Under the pieces are notes generated by a model, which saw nothing but the letters and a program-made list of their open reading frames with translations, ran no database searches and was not told the origin of the DNA. A stretch of 64,000 bases of DNA. Origin: Polaromonas sp. GTDB lineage: Bacteria > Pseudomonadota > Gammaproteobacteria > Burkholderiales > Burkholderiaceae_C. This document shows positions 45,183-54,976 of the stretch, one piece after another. The translations under genes and the position numbers were made by a program. The DNA is taken from positions 1 to 64,000 of the forward strand of contig JAAFJR010000001.1 in assembly GCA_013298945.1 (NCBI GenBank), read 5' to 3'. Position 1 is the first letter of the stretch. Each line of letters starts with the position of its first letter.

Positions 45183-45770
45183 TTAGCTGTGATGACCCAT
45201 ACGGCCGTGTTCTCCGCCCTTGCCACCACGTTCACCGCGACCACCGTGTTCACCACCCATGCCATGTCGGCCACCGTGCATTGAGACAGCATCGAACACT
45301 GCTTTTTGCTCAGATGACAGTACGGCGTAGAACGCTTTGGTAGCCGCGCCGCGTTTTTCCATCTCAGCTCCCATGGTTTTCATGCGTTCTGCGCGCATCG
45401 CTTGCATTTTGTCAATGCGCTCTGGTGTGGTCAGCTTCTCCATTTCCGCTTTGATTTTAGGGTCGTGGCGCATGCCCATCATGCCGCCGGCTGGTGGTTG
45501 CATGGCTGCAGTAAATGTTGTCCATGCGCTTTCTTGCGCTGGGGTGATTTTGAGCTTGGCTTTCAACTCAGCTTGGCGTTTGGCCATACGTTCTTGATGG
45601 TTGCCAAACATGCGGTCGCGCAGGCTGGAATGGTCACCACTGTGCATTTTGTCTTGCATTTGGGTTTGCGCACCAGCTGGGGCTGGCGTTGCAGTTTGTG
45701 CAAAAGCGGCAAATCCGCTTGTTGCCATCAAAGTAGTAAGTAATAAGTGTTTGCTAGAGAGTTTCATCAT
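45183..45770 (-). CDS. Spy/CpxP-like periplasmic protein with Gly/His-rich tail
   Basis: A 195-residue exported protein: signal peptide ending G-F-A-A-F-A-Q, then an all-helical region with LTxxQ-like repeats (I-T-P-A-Q-E, L-S-S-E-Q-K). The C-terminal ~30 residues are almost only Gly, His, Arg and Lys (H-G-G-R-H-G), which could bind metal. The family comprises periplasmic chaperones and metal-stress proteins. Confidence 0.82.
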   Translation of the reverse strand: MMKLSSKHLLLTTLMATSGFAAFAQTATPAPAGAQTQMQDKMHSGDHSSLRDRMFGNHQERMAKRQAELKAKLKITPAQESAWTTFTAAMQPPAGGMMGMRHDPKIKAEMEKLTTPERIDKMQAMRAERMKTMGAEMEKRGAATKAFYAVLSSEQKAVFDAVSMHGGRHGMGGEHGGRGERGGKGGEHGRMGHHS

Positions 45771-45922
45771 AAATCCTTAAAGAGTTAAACAACTCCAGTG
45801 TCGATATTGGCTCTGGATTGAGGTTAAGTATCCAATTGCCATGCAAACGCAACATGACTGGCATGTAATGCTGTGTAAAGTTGAGGAATCAAGTTGACTC
45901 AGAGTTACCGCACAATAGCCCT

Positions 45923-47170
45923 ATGTCGCTTTCACCAGATGTTGCCCCTTCCAAAAAACCGCCTACTTTTACGCAAAGTATTGCTTTAGCGATGGTTTTA
46001 GCGCTTGGAGCGGCCATTTCTCTAGGCGTCACGCGGTTTTCTTATGGTTTGCTACTGCCTGCTATGCGATCAGATTTGGGCTGGAGCTATACATTGGCGG
46101 GTGCGATGAACACGATCAACGCCCTGGGCTATTTGCTGGGCGCATTAAGCATGCCAAGGCTATTGAAGCGTTTTGATGCCGTGCAAATCCTGCTGTTTGG
46201 CTCGGCAGCAGCTAGCTTGTTTATGGGTTTAACTGGGTTTTTTACCGATGCAGAGCCATTGCTTGTGCAGCGTTTGTTGGCTGGCATAGCTAGTGCATGG
46301 GTTTTCGTTGCCGGTGGTTTGCTCGCTGCACAACTGGGTGCGCAACATGCAGGGCGCAGTGGCTTGATTTTGGGTGTGTACTACGGCGGCGTGGGGCTGG
46401 GGATTGTGTTTTCTACGCTGCTTGTGCCCAGTGTTGATTATTTCGTCCCACCTAAATTGCATGTGTGGCCGCAATCTTGGGCTGTGGCTTGGTGGTTTTT
46501 AGCCTTGGGCTGTGTTTTGGCGACCTTGGTTTTGATGGTCAAAGGTCATGCCTTCAAACGCATTGCTTCGCAGTCAAAAGCGGTAAACGCCGCAACAAAT
46601 ACTGCACAAGCTAGCCGTGTTTTTCATTGGCGTGCTTTTGCTTATGCACTGGCTGGCTACGGGATGTTTGGCGTGGGTTATATCGGTTACATGACCTTTG
46701 TGATTGCACTTTTACGCGAGCAATCTGCCTCCACAACAACGATCACTGTTTTTTATGCAATGCTGGGTTTGGCTGTCATGGCATCGTCCCGACTTTGGGC
46801 GGGTTTGTTAGATAAATACAAGGGTGGTCAAGCTTTGGCGTTTCTAAACTTTTTGCTTGGTTGCGCTATTGTTATTCCTGCTGTGACTGCTTGGCAGCCT
46901 GCTCTAGTATTTTCGGGTGTGCTTTTCGGTGGTGTGTTTTTGTCTGTGGTGGCTTCGACAACTGCTTTGGTTCGGCACAATTTACCACCAACGGCGTGGG
47001 CTGCGGGCATAAGCGCTTTTACGGTGGTGTTTGCCGCAGGGCAAATTGTTGGGCCAACCATGGTGGGTTGGATTGCTGATGGCGCTGGCGGCCTAGCGCG
47101 CGGTTTGTTGATCTCGGCTTTCGCCTTATGGCTGGGTGCGCTGCTGGCCTGGCGGCAAAAACCCTTGTAA
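45923..47170 (+). CDS. MFS transporter (YbfB/YjiJ family)
   Basis: A 415-residue, 12-helix major-facilitator protein of the YbfB/YjiJ group. The first helices read L-G-V-T-R-F-S-Y-G-L-L-L-P near residue 35-50, the family's hallmark, and Y-F-V-P motifs follow. Substrate unknown. The ATG at 45923 lacks a clear ribosome site; the frame is open 14 codons upstream. tonB follows after 32 bp. Confidence 0.86.
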   Translation: MSLSPDVAPSKKPPTFTQSIALAMVLALGAAISLGVTRFSYGLLLPAMRSDLGWSYTLAGAMNTINALGYLLGALSMPRLLKRFDAVQILLFGSAAASLFMGLTGFFTDAEPLLVQRLLAGIASAWVFVAGGLLAAQLGAQHAGRSGLILGVYYGGVGLGIVFSTLLVPSVDYFVPPKLHVWPQSWAVAWWFLALGCVLATLVLMVKGHAFKRIASQSKAVNAATNTAQASRVFHWRAFAYALAGYGMFGVGYIGYMTFVIALLREQSASTTTITVFYAMLGLAVMASSRLWAGLLDKYKGGQALAFLNFLLGCAIVIPAVTAWQPALVFSGVLFGGVFLSVVASTTALVRHNLPPTAWAAGISAFTVVFAAGQIVGPTMVGWIADGAGGLARGLLISAFALWLGALLAWRQKPL

Positions 47171-47202
47171 AAGCGCCTGTAATTACCTTTATCATCACGC
47201 TA

Positions 47203-48213
47203 ATGATTTTTACGACCACCGCACCGCAATTGCCACAGACGCGTCTTTCGCCAGTCGCGCTGTTGGTCGTTTCAGTGGTGCATATCGCTTTGTTTTGGCT
47301 ACTGTTGCAAACTGCTCCCGTGCAGCGCGTTGTGCGTGAAACCGTGGTGATGCTAAATTTACCCATCACCCAGCCATTACCCAAAACACCACCTAAAAAA
47401 GTAATCACCTTACCGAAGCCACCAGAGGTGGTCAAACCTGTTGAGAAGCCGGTAGTCGTTAAAAAAACCATCACCACACCGGTTGAACCTCTGCCCGTTC
47501 CACCCAAACCACCTGAGCCACCTAAACCAGTGGAAAAGTTAGTTGAAAAGCAAGTGGTCGTGCCTAAGCCGCCTGAGAAGGTGGTGGAAGTTAAACCTGT
47601 TGAAGTGGATGTGCCGAAAGTGGTAGTTCAAGAAACGCCTAAAGTCGTGCCCAAAGAAGTCCCTAAACCTGTGGTTGCAGAAGTGCTAGTTGAATTGCCG
47701 CCTGCGCCTGCGCCTACACCCGCCCCAACGCCAGTTGCTCCTGCTGCAGTTGTTGCAATGCCTGCTCCTGCTGCGGCAGAACCTGCAAAAGCGGCTGCCC
47801 TAGCGTCTGCTCCCTCAGCACCTGCTGCGGCACCAGTGGCTGCTCCTTCGGTTGGAACATCAAATCGTGCGATTTCAACCACAAGCGCCCCACCAGGTGC
47901 GGGCTCTGCCGCAGCGCCATCTGCTGCAAGCTCTGGCACTCCGTCATTGGGCAGTTTGATTGTGAGTCCGTTAGGGTCTGGGGTTGGTAGCGGTGCGCCA
48001 TCAGCATCTGGTACACCGTACCCAGGAGGTTCTAGAAATGGTTGGCCTCCGGGTTTATTACAACGATTATCCTCTGCGCAATTGAACCCAAATAAACGCC
48101 CTGAAAATTACGAAATTGAATTTGAAAAAGCGAAAAAAGAAGATTGCTTGCACCCCACAAATCCAAGCCTGCGCAATGGGGTGCGAATACTAAACGGCGA
48201 TTGCCCCAAATAA
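47203..48213 (+). CDS. TonB-like energy transducer with non-canonical C-terminus
   Basis: A 336-residue protein: N-terminal cytoplasmic tail and one membrane helix (about 16-37), then a long Pro/Val/Lys-rich spacer (P-K-P-P-E and K-P-V-E repeats, about 60-180) and an Ala/Pro-rich region to about 270. This is the TonB plan, and exbB-exbD follow. The C-terminus lacks the usual Y-P-x-x-A...G-x-V-x-V-x-F domain that contacts outer-membrane receptors; instead it has a charged ~50-residue tail with two cysteines. I placed the start at the ATG at 47203, as the earlier part of the frame overlaps the MFS gene. Confidence 0.82.
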   Translation: MIFTTTAPQLPQTRLSPVALLVVSVVHIALFWLLLQTAPVQRVVRETVVMLNLPITQPLPKTPPKKVITLPKPPEVVKPVEKPVVVKKTITTPVEPLPVPPKPPEPPKPVEKLVEKQVVVPKPPEKVVEVKPVEVDVPKVVVQETPKVVPKEVPKPVVAEVLVELPPAPAPTPAPTPVAPAAVVAMPAPAAAEPAKAAALASAPSAPAAAPVAAPSVGTSNRAISTTSAPPGAGSAAAPSAASSGTPSLGSLIVSPLGSGVGSGAPSASGTPYPGGSRNGWPPGLLQRLSSAQLNPNKRPENYEIEFEKAKKEDCLHPTNPSLRNGVRILNGDCPK

Positions 48214-48239
48214 ATCTAAAAGATAAACGAGGAACTGAG

Positions 48240-49040
48240 ATGAAGAATATCAAATCACTTTTTGCCACAGCATTCATTTTGCTAACTAATCTAGCGCATG
48301 CGCAAACGGTAGCGCCTACCGCTGCGCCTGCAACAGTAGCGCTGACCCCATCGCCAAGCATCGCACCAGCTGTTGAAAACCCCTATGGCTTGGCCGCCGT
48401 TTGGGGGCAGGGTGACTGGGTAGCGAAGACCACGCTGTTGTTGCTCATCATCATGTCATTGGCTAGTTGGTATGTGTTGATCAGTAAATTGCTTGCACAA
48501 AACCGCATGCTGGCTATGGCCAAAGATGCTGAACTTGCTTTTTCAAAAGCTACTAATTTGCAGCAAGGCGCTGACGCTATGGCCGTTGACAGTCCTTACC
48601 GATTCATCGTCGATGCATCTTTAGAAGCCGTGCAGCAGCACCCCAGCGTGGCAGGTCAGGTTGATTTGAATACGTGGGCGGCGCAAAGTATTGAGCGGTC
48701 TGTGGCGACTGTGCAAAGCAATTCGCAGCAAGGTTTGGCTGTGTTGGCAACGGTGGGTTCTACCGCGCCGTTTGTGGGTTTGTTTGGCACGGTTTGGGGA
48801 ATTTATAACGCCTTGGTGAAAATTGGCGCATCAGGTCAAGCTTCTATAGACAAAGTTGCAGGGCCTGTGGGCGAGGCCTTGATCATGACCGCGATTGGTT
48901 TGGCCGTCGCTGTGCCAGCCGTCTTGGGCTACAACTGGCTGGTGCGTCGTAATAAAGTGGGCATGGACGGCGTGCGTGCTTTTGGCTCAAACTTGCATAC
49001 CAATTTGTTGGTGCAGGCTGACAAAACGCGTGCTAAATAA
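48240..49040 (+). CDS. exbB: MotA/TolQ/ExbB proton channel protein
   Basis: A 266-residue inner-membrane protein forming the proton channel with ExbD. It has a cleavable-looking N-terminus (L-A-H-A-Q), three membrane helices, and the conserved G-L-F-G-T-V-W-G-I near 180 and G-P-V-G-E-A-L-I-M-T-A-I-G near 205. GAGGAACTGAG precedes the ATG at 48240. It sits in tonB-exbB-exbD-exbD. Confidence 0.92.
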   Translation: MKNIKSLFATAFILLTNLAHAQTVAPTAAPATVALTPSPSIAPAVENPYGLAAVWGQGDWVAKTTLLLLIIMSLASWYVLISKLLAQNRMLAMAKDAELAFSKATNLQQGADAMAVDSPYRFIVDASLEAVQQHPSVAGQVDLNTWAAQSIERSVATVQSNSQQGLAVLATVGSTAPFVGLFGTVWGIYNALVKIGASGQASIDKVAGPVGEALIMTAIGLAVAVPAVLGYNWLVRRNKVGMDGVRAFGSNLHTNLLVQADKTRAK

Positions 49041-49065
49041 ATTTTTGTGTATCTGAAATAACACC

Positions 49066-49494
49066 ATGGCAATCACATTCAACAAAAGCCGCAACGATGA
49101 CGATGCTTTGATGGCTGAAATCAACACCACACCTTTGGTGGATGTGATGCTGGTGTTGCTGATTATTTTCTTGATTACGATTCCAGCGGTGACAACGTCG
49201 ATTCAGGTGAAGTTGCCGAGAGAGACCAATCAAATTCGAGAAACTCAAACTGAAAACATCATCATTTCCATCAACGAAGTGGGTAATGCGTACTGGTTTG
49301 ACAGCAAGCTGAGTTCGTTTGAAGAGCTAAAAAGTAAGTTGGTCGCACTTAAAAAACCGATGGACAGCTTGGAAATTCATATTCGAGGCGATGCCAATGC
49401 CAATTACGAAACGATTGGACAAGTCGTCTACGCGCTGCAAGAGGCTGGTGTGACGCGGATTGGCTTCATCACGCAGCCGCCTGTGAAGAACTAA
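49066..49494 (+). CDS. exbD: ExbD/TolR biopolymer transport protein
   Basis: A 142-residue protein with a single N-terminal membrane helix and periplasmic domain. The helix begins N-T-T-P-L-V-D-V-M-L-V with the conserved proton-carrying Asp. Works with ExbB and TonB. A second paralogue follows 23 bp after. Confidence 0.93.
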   Translation: MAITFNKSRNDDDALMAEINTTPLVDVMLVLLIIFLITIPAVTTSIQVKLPRETNQIRETQTENIIISINEVGNAYWFDSKLSSFEELKSKLVALKKPMDSLEIHIRGDANANYETIGQVVYALQEAGVTRIGFITQPPVKN

Positions 49495-49517
49495 AACTAG
49501 CGCAAGGAAACACTTTC

Positions 49518-49970
49518 ATGGCAATGAATATAGGCACGGTCGATTCACTTCATGGTGACCCAGAAGTGATGATGGAGATGAACACCACACCGTTGATTGA
49601 CGTGATGCTGGTGCTCTTGGTCATGCTCATCATCACCATTCCGATTCAGTTGCATTCGGTCAATGTTGATATGCCAGCGCCTAGCGCTGTCAACCAAACC
49701 GAGCCGCCGAAAGCAATCACTATAGAAGTTAATGCCAATAGTGAAGTGGTTTGGGATGGTCAGGTTGTGCCAGATCGAACTACTTTAGAAGCCAAAATGC
49801 AAGCCGAAGCGCAAAAGGGTGATGCTCAACCAGAAATACATTTCATGCCCAACCGTGCAGCTAAGTACGACGTTGTGGCTGGTGTCATGGCTTCTGCGCA
49901 AAGGCTGGGCTTGCAAAAAATTGGCCTAGCCAATATTCCAGATTTTGCGCCGAAACCCAAAGCGCCTTAG
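49518..49970 (+). CDS. exbD: second ExbD/TolR protein
   Basis: A 150-residue paralogue with the same N-T-T-P-L-I-D-V-M-L-V membrane helix, but a diverged periplasmic part (R-A-A-K-Y-D-V-V). Tandem exbD genes after exbB occur in many betaproteobacteria; they may form mixed ExbD dimers. It converges with mnmA with only 5 bp between stops. Confidence 0.93.
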   Translation: MAMNIGTVDSLHGDPEVMMEMNTTPLIDVMLVLLVMLIITIPIQLHSVNVDMPAPSAVNQTEPPKAITIEVNANSEVVWDGQVVPDRTTLEAKMQAEAQKGDAQPEIHFMPNRAAKYDVVAGVMASAQRLGLQKIGLANIPDFAPKPKAP

Positions 49971-49975
49971 CAAAT

Positions 49976-51166
49976 TTAAGCACGTGCCGCGCTGATAATT
50001 CCCCCACCTAAACAAACCTCTCCGTCATACAACACGGCAGATTGACCTGGCGTTACCGCCCATTGCGGCTGCGGGAATGTTAATTCAAAGGTATTTGATA
50101 CCGTGTCGTTATCGGCCAGTTCGCATGCAGCATCCGCTTGCCGATAGCGAGTTTTAGAGTTGAGTGATACCAATGATGGTGCTTCTCCCGCCACCCAGCT
50201 CAAGTTGTCCGCTGTCAACGCATGCGACTGCAACCACGGGTGGTCATGCCCTTGCACCACCCACAGCGTGTTCTTTTCCATGTCTTTGCGGGCGACAAAC
50301 CACGGCGTGTGCTCACCCACGCCGCGTTGCCCAAGTGCTTGAATGGCTTTGAGCTCTGCGCCTTTGGCCTTCACGCCGCCAATGCCCAGCCCTTGGCGCT
50401 GCCCTATCGTGTAAAAACTTAAACCTTGATGTGTACCTAGCACGCGGCCTTCGGCGTTTTTGATAGGGCCGGGTTCTTTGGCGATGTAGCGGTTTAAAAA
50501 GTCGCGGAAAGGCCGTTCGCCAATGAAGCAAATACCCGTTGAATCTTTCTTTTTTGCATTCGGCAGGCCGATTTCGTCAGCAATTCTGCGCACTTCTGTT
50601 TTTTGCAGTTCACCGACTGGGAACAAAGTTTTAGACAGTTGTGCTTGGTTCAATCGGTGCAAAAAGTAGCTTTGGTCTTTGCTTGCGTCCAAACCTTTTA
50701 GGAGTTCGTATTTCTGCGATGCTTCATTCAAACGCACGCGTGCGTAATGACCCGTGGCAATTTTGTCTGCACCCAAGCGCATGGCATGGTCTAAAAACGC
50801 TTTGAACTTGATTTCGGCGTTGCACAGCACATCAGGATTAGGGGTACGCCCCGCTTGGTATTCGCGCAAAAACTCGGCAAACACGCGGTCTTTGTATTCG
50901 CTGGCGAAGTTGACGTGTTCGATTTCAATGCCAACCACGTCGGCCACAGCGGCGGCATCTATGAAGTCTTGGTTAGACGAGCAAAACTCTGAATCGTCAT
51001 CATCCTCCCAGTTTTTCATGAAGATGCCAACCACGTCATAACCCTGCTTTTTTAGCAAATAAGCCGTCACAGCCGAGTCTACGCCGCCACTCAAACCAAC
51101 CACCACACGGCGGCCTGCGCTTGTTTTTTGCTTGTCGGATGCTGAAAATGTTAAATCTGATGACAT
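49976..51166 (-). CDS. mnmA: tRNA 2-thiouridylase MnmA
   Basis: A 396-residue enzyme making 2-thiouridine at U34 of tRNA-Lys/Glu/Gln. The PP-loop is G-L-S-G-G-V-D-S near 24, the first catalytic Cys is in [11 protein letters not shown] and the second in S-T-G-I-C-F-I-G. I chose the ATG at 51166; the frame continues 35 codons upstream into lysR DNA and is not MnmA-like. The start lies 18 bp from the divergent lysR start. Confidence 0.95.
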   Translation of the reverse strand: MSSDLTFSASDKQKTSAGRRVVVGLSGGVDSAVTAYLLKKQGYDVVGIFMKNWEDDDDSEFCSSNQDFIDAAAVADVVGIEIEHVNFASEYKDRVFAEFLREYQAGRTPNPDVLCNAEIKFKAFLDHAMRLGADKIATGHYARVRLNEASQKYELLKGLDASKDQSYFLHRLNQAQLSKTLFPVGELQKTEVRRIADEIGLPNAKKKDSTGICFIGERPFRDFLNRYIAKEPGPIKNAEGRVLGTHQGLSFYTIGQRQGLGIGGVKAKGAELKAIQALGQRGVGEHTPWFVARKDMEKNTLWVVQGHDHPWLQSHALTADNLSWVAGEAPSLVSLNSKTRYRQADAACELADNDTVSNTFELTFPQPQWAVTPGQSAVLYDGEVCLGGGIISAARA

Positions 51167-51184
51167 ATATGAGATTATCTCAGC

Positions 51185-52117
51185 ATGGAACTGCGTCAAC
51201 TTCGTTATTTCGTTCGGGTGCTCGAATTGGGCAGCATCAGCCGTGCCGCGCTTGATTTGGAGCTGGTTCAATCAGCACTAAGCCAGCAAATCAGCCGTTT
51301 GGAGAGCGAATTGTCTACCCGCTTGTTGCAGCGCACCAGCAAAGGCGTGGTGGCGACCGAGGCCGGTATGTCGTTTTTCCGCGAAGCGCAACTCACCCTG
51401 CGTCATGCAGACCAAGCCGTGCGGGCGGCGCAGTTGTCGCGTTTGACGGGAGCTGTCAGCGTTGGTTTAGCACCTACGACGGCTGCGGTGCTGGCTTTGC
51501 CGCTCATGCGTGCCATGCGTGAACGCTACCCTGACGTACGGCTGCACATGGTCGAAGGCATGTCTGGCCACCTCACTAGCATGCTCAACTCGCGCCAGTT
51601 GGATTTGACGATTCTGTTTGACACCCAAGCCGCAAGGCGCTGGAGCGTGCTGCCGTTGGTGGAGGAAAAGCTGTTTTTGATTCAGGCGAAGTCTGGCAAT
51701 AAAGAAGCTGCAAAACCAGCTCTTAGCACTCGGATGGCCGATCTGAAGGATAAACCGCTGATTCTGCCCACAGGCACACATGGTTTGCGCAGCGCATTGG
51801 ATGCTGCTTTTGTCCGGGCTAAGTTCAAACCTCACTTGGCTGCTGAAATTGACTCTTTAGCGATGACGATGGCTGCTGTTGAAGCTGGCTTGGGCAGCAC
51901 CGTGCAGCCATGGGCTGCCTTAGCCGGTTTGACCGATGCCGCTAAGCGCTTCAGCTGGGCAGAGATTGCAGATACGCAAGTTCGTCGCACCAACGCCATT
52001 TGTAGCTTGTCGGACGATGAATTGTCTCCAGCGGCATTGGCTGCCCGCGTGGTGTTGGCAGATTGTGCGCGGGAGCTGGTTACATCCAAACAATGGCTAG
52101 GTGTGAAGTTGATCTAA
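51185..52117 (+). CDS. LysR family regulator (probable TcuR-like)
   Basis: A 310-residue LysR-type transcription factor. The winged helix is M-E-L-R-Q-L-R-Y-F near 1-9 with [11 protein letters not shown] near 36, followed by a periplasmic-binding-like effector domain (about 90-300). It lies immediately upstream of tcuA in the same direction and most likely controls the tricarballylate genes, as TcuR does in Salmonella. Confidence 0.9.
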   Translation: MELRQLRYFVRVLELGSISRAALDLELVQSALSQQISRLESELSTRLLQRTSKGVVATEAGMSFFREAQLTLRHADQAVRAAQLSRLTGAVSVGLAPTTAAVLALPLMRAMRERYPDVRLHMVEGMSGHLTSMLNSRQLDLTILFDTQAARRWSVLPLVEEKLFLIQAKSGNKEAAKPALSTRMADLKDKPLILPTGTHGLRSALDAAFVRAKFKPHLAAEIDSLAMTMAAVEAGLGSTVQPWAALAGLTDAAKRFSWAEIADTQVRRTNAICSLSDDELSPAALAARVVLADCARELVTSKQWLGVKLI

Positions 52118-52203
52118 AAAGCACGCCAGCCATCACGATTCGTGATGCCCCTATCGTTTAGCCGAGCTAGCGCGAGGGGCTGGGGGTGGTTACATTCTCC
52201 GTC

Positions 52204-53634
52204 ATGTTAGACGTTTTAATCATAGGTGGTGGCAACGCAGCGCTTTGTGCGGCTTTGATGGCGCGAGAGGCGGGGGCCAGCGTGTTGGTACTCGAAGCAG
52301 CGCCTAAACTATGGCGAGGTGGCAATTCTGCCCACACCCGCAATTTACGCTGCATGCACGACGCACCGCAAGATGTGTTGACCGAAGCCTACCCCGAAGA
52401 AGAGTTTTGGCAAGATTTGCTAAAAGTCACCGGTGGGCAAACCAATGAGCAGATGGCGCGTTTGGCGATTCGTGAATCCAGCCACTGCCGTGACTGGATG
52501 CGCAAGCACGGCGTGCATTTTCAGCCTTCGCTCTCGGGCACGCTGCATTTGTCCCGCACCAACGCCTTTTTCATGGGTGGCGGCAAAGCTCTTATGAACG
52601 CCTATTACCGCAGCGCTGAGAAGCTGGGTGTGCAGATTCGCTATGAATCACCTGTGGACCGCTTAGAAATTGAAAACGGTCAATTTGTAGCCGCGCACAT
52701 AGGAAAAGAACGAATCACTGCGAAAGCCTGCGTCGTCGCCAGCGGTGGTTTTGAGTCCAACCGCGAATGGTTACGCGAAGCTTGGGGTCAAAACGAGTTA
52801 GGCGAGTGGCCATCAGACAATTTTGCGATACGCGGTACGCGGTTCAACATGGGTGTGCTGCTCAAAGACCTGATTGCCCAAGGCGCAGACACGATTGGCG
52901 ACCCAACTCAGAGCCATTCCGTCGCCATCGATGCCCGCGCTCCGCTATATGACGGTGGCATTTGCACCCGGGTCGATTGCGTCTCTTTGGGCGTGGTGGT
53001 GAATAAAAACGCCCAGCGCTTTTACGACGAAGGCGAAGATTTTTGGCCCAAGCGCTACGCCATTTGGGGGCGTTTGGTGGCGCACCAGCCGGGCCAAATC
53101 GCGCATTCCATCATCGACGCCAAGGCGGTAGGGCGCTTCATGCCACCTGTGTTTCCGGGTGAAAAGGCTGATTCTTTGCCTGAATTAGCGCAAAAACTGG
53201 GTTTGGATGTGGATGCTTTCATAAAAACCATCAACGACTACAACGCTGCCTGCCAAGTTGGTACGTTCGACCACGCTGTGCTGGACGACTGCCACACCGA
53301 AGGACTCCAACCCGCCAAAACCCACTGGGCGCGGCCTATAGATACCGCACCGTTTTACGGCTACACCTTGAAACCAGGCATCACCTTCACCTACTTGGGT
53401 ATGAAAGTAGGCGAGAGCACGGCGGTGCGCTTTGGCGGTGTTGAATCGACCAACCTGTTTGCCGCTGGCGAGATGATGGCGGGTAATGTGTTGGGCAAAG
53501 GTTACACGGCTGGGGTGGGGATGACAATTGGGACGGCATTTGGGCGTATAGCCGGCGTCAATGCTGCCTCAGCAGCTATGAAAAATATAGTAAATTTGGA
53601 GAATATAAAAGAGGTGCAGCATGCAGCAACTTGA
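52204..53634 (+). CDS. tcuA: FAD-dependent tricarballylate dehydrogenase
   Basis: A 476-residue flavoprotein of the fumarate reductase/succinate dehydrogenase family. FAD loop I-G-G-G-N-A-A near 7, G-G-N-S-A-H-T-R-N near 45 and the C-terminal G-E-M-M-A-G-N-V. With TcuB it oxidises tricarballylate to cis-aconitate in Salmonella; the adjacent tcuB supports this. The last ~28 residues are partly encoded by repeat-like DNA (53547-53599). I preferred the ATG at 52204; a GTG at 52186 is possible. Confidence 0.9.
   Translation: MLDVLIIGGGNAALCAALMAREAGASVLVLEAAPKLWRGGNSAHTRNLRCMHDAPQDVLTEAYPEEEFWQDLLKVTGGQTNEQMARLAIRESSHCRDWMRKHGVHFQPSLSGTLHLSRTNAFFMGGGKALMNAYYRSAEKLGVQIRYESPVDRLEIENGQFVAAHIGKERITAKACVVASGGFESNREWLREAWGQNELGEWPSDNFAIRGTRFNMGVLLKDLIAQGADTIGDPTQSHSVAIDARAPLYDGGICTRVDCVSLGVVVNKNAQRFYDEGEDFWPKRYAIWGRLVAHQPGQIAHSIIDAKAVGRFMPPVFPGEKADSLPELAQKLGLDVDAFIKTINDYNAACQVGTFDHAVLDDCHTEGLQPAKTHWARPIDTAPFYGYTLKPGITFTYLGMKVGESTAVRFGGVESTNLFAAGEMMAGNVLGKGYTAGVGMTIGTAFGRIAGVNAASAAMKNIVNLENIKEVQHAAT
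53547..53599 (+). repeat. possible dispersed repeat at the 3' end of tcuA
   Basis: ATAGCCGGCGT, then GCTGCCTCAGCAGCTATG, then AAATATAGTAAAT. It follows the same order as intergenic copies on the plus strand. Part of the match (R-I-A-G-x-N-A-A) is also normal for the protein family, so the 5' half may be coincidence; the AGCAGCTAT-to-ATAG part is more convincing. Confidence 0.5.
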
Positions 53635-54820
53635 AGCACTTGCGCAGGAAGCTGCAGCCTTGGCCAGAGGTGAACTCGCATTTTCCGCACTCCCGTTGAC
53701 ACCAAACGAGCAAGAAGTTGCCCGCCAGCTGCAAATCTGCAATGCCTGCCGTTATTGCGAAGGCTTTTGCGCGGTTTTCCCCGCCATGACGCGGCGGCTG
53801 GAATTTGGCAAAGCAGACATTCATTACCTCGCTAATTTATGCCACAACTGCGGCGCTTGTTACCATGCCTGCCAATACGCGCCGCCGCACGAATTTGCCG
53901 TTAATGTGCCGCAAAGCATGGCGCAGGTACGGGCTCAAACTTATGCTGATTACGCCTGGCCAAGTGCTTTTGGCGCTTTGTACAAACGCAATGGATTGAC
54001 GGTGGCGCTGGCACTGGCGGGTGGTTTGGCGTTGTTTTTGGTATTGGCTGTGATGATGCAGGGCTCGCTGCTCCATGCACCACTTGCTGGCAATTTCTAC
54101 GCCATCTTCCCGCACAACCTGCTGGTCAGCATGTTTTTGCCGATTTTCAGCTTTGTGGTGTTGGCATTGGCTTTGGGCGTGCGCCAGTTCTGGAAGAACG
54201 TCACGACACAGGGTGTTGCTAATCAAAATACGGGCCAAATATCTAGCTCAGCCGCCGCCGAGGCATCTGCCGATGTGATCAAACTCAAATACTTAGGCGG
54301 TGGTCATGGTGAGGGCTGTAACAACGAAGATGATGCTTGGACGCTGTGGCGCAAACGCGCTCACCATGCCACGTTTTACGGCTTCATGTTGTGCTTTGCC
54401 TCGACCAGTGTGGCGACTATTTACCACTACTTCTTCAAATTGCAAGCACCTTATGCATTAACCAGTTTGCCCGTGTTGCTCGGTACGGTGGGTGGCATTG
54501 GCTTGCTTATCGGCCCTGCTGGTTTGCTGTGGCTGAACCTGCGACGCGACCCCAACACGGCGGATTTGACTCAAAAACCCATGGATCTTGGCTTCATCGC
54601 CTTGTTATTTTTAACCAGTTTGACGGGTTTGGCGCTGATGATCTGGCGTGATACGTCTTTTTTAGCGCTGTTGTTAGCGGTGCATTTGGGGGTGGTGATG
54701 GCGTTGTTTGTCACCTTGCCGTATGGCAAATTTGCACACGGTATTTTCCGCAGTGCGGCGCTCTTGAAGTGGGCGATTGAGAAGCGGTTACCGACAAATT
54801 TGAAGCTAGGTGGGGATTGA
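53621..54820 (+). CDS. tcuB: tricarballylate utilisation 4Fe-4S membrane protein
   Basis: A 399-residue electron-transfer partner of TcuA. Two ferredoxin-like clusters are visible: [11 protein letters not shown] near 40 and [11 protein letters not shown] near 74. About six membrane helices follow (from ~125), with haem-like histidines. It likely passes electrons from TcuA to the quinone pool. It overlaps tcuA by 14 bp. Confidence 0.92.
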   Translation: MQQLEALAQEAAALARGELAFSALPLTPNEQEVARQLQICNACRYCEGFCAVFPAMTRRLEFGKADIHYLANLCHNCGACYHACQYAPPHEFAVNVPQSMAQVRAQTYADYAWPSAFGALYKRNGLTVALALAGGLALFLVLAVMMQGSLLHAPLAGNFYAIFPHNLLVSMFLPIFSFVVLALALGVRQFWKNVTTQGVANQNTGQISSSAAAEASADVIKLKYLGGGHGEGCNNEDDAWTLWRKRAHHATFYGFMLCFASTSVATIYHYFFKLQAPYALTSLPVLLGTVGGIGLLIGPAGLLWLNLRRDPNTADLTQKPMDLGFIALLFLTSLTGLALMIWRDTSFLALLLAVHLGVVMALFVTLPYGKFAHGIFRSAALLKWAIEKRLPTNLKLGGD

Positions 54821-54846
54821 TGGCATACGATGGCATAACGTTAATA

Positions 54847-54939
54847 AATGCTATTAAAAACATAGCATATTGAGTGTCTAAAAATGACTATAGCCGCCGT
54901 ATTTGTTGCTTAAATAGCTATAAAATATATAGCAAAATT
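54847..54939 (+). repeat. dispersed palindromic repeat, copy 13, with an extra half unit
   Basis: The full unit (54888-54939) reads ATAGCCGCCGTATTTGTTGC, TTAAATAGCTATAAAATAT, ATAGC. An extra hairpin half, GCTATTAAAAACATAGC, precedes it at 54850-54866. Such doubling is not seen at the other sites. It ends 37 bp before the SDR start. Confidence 0.86.
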
Positions 54940-54976
54940 AGCAATTTTAGAACAAATTTTATATAGGAGAAAAACC

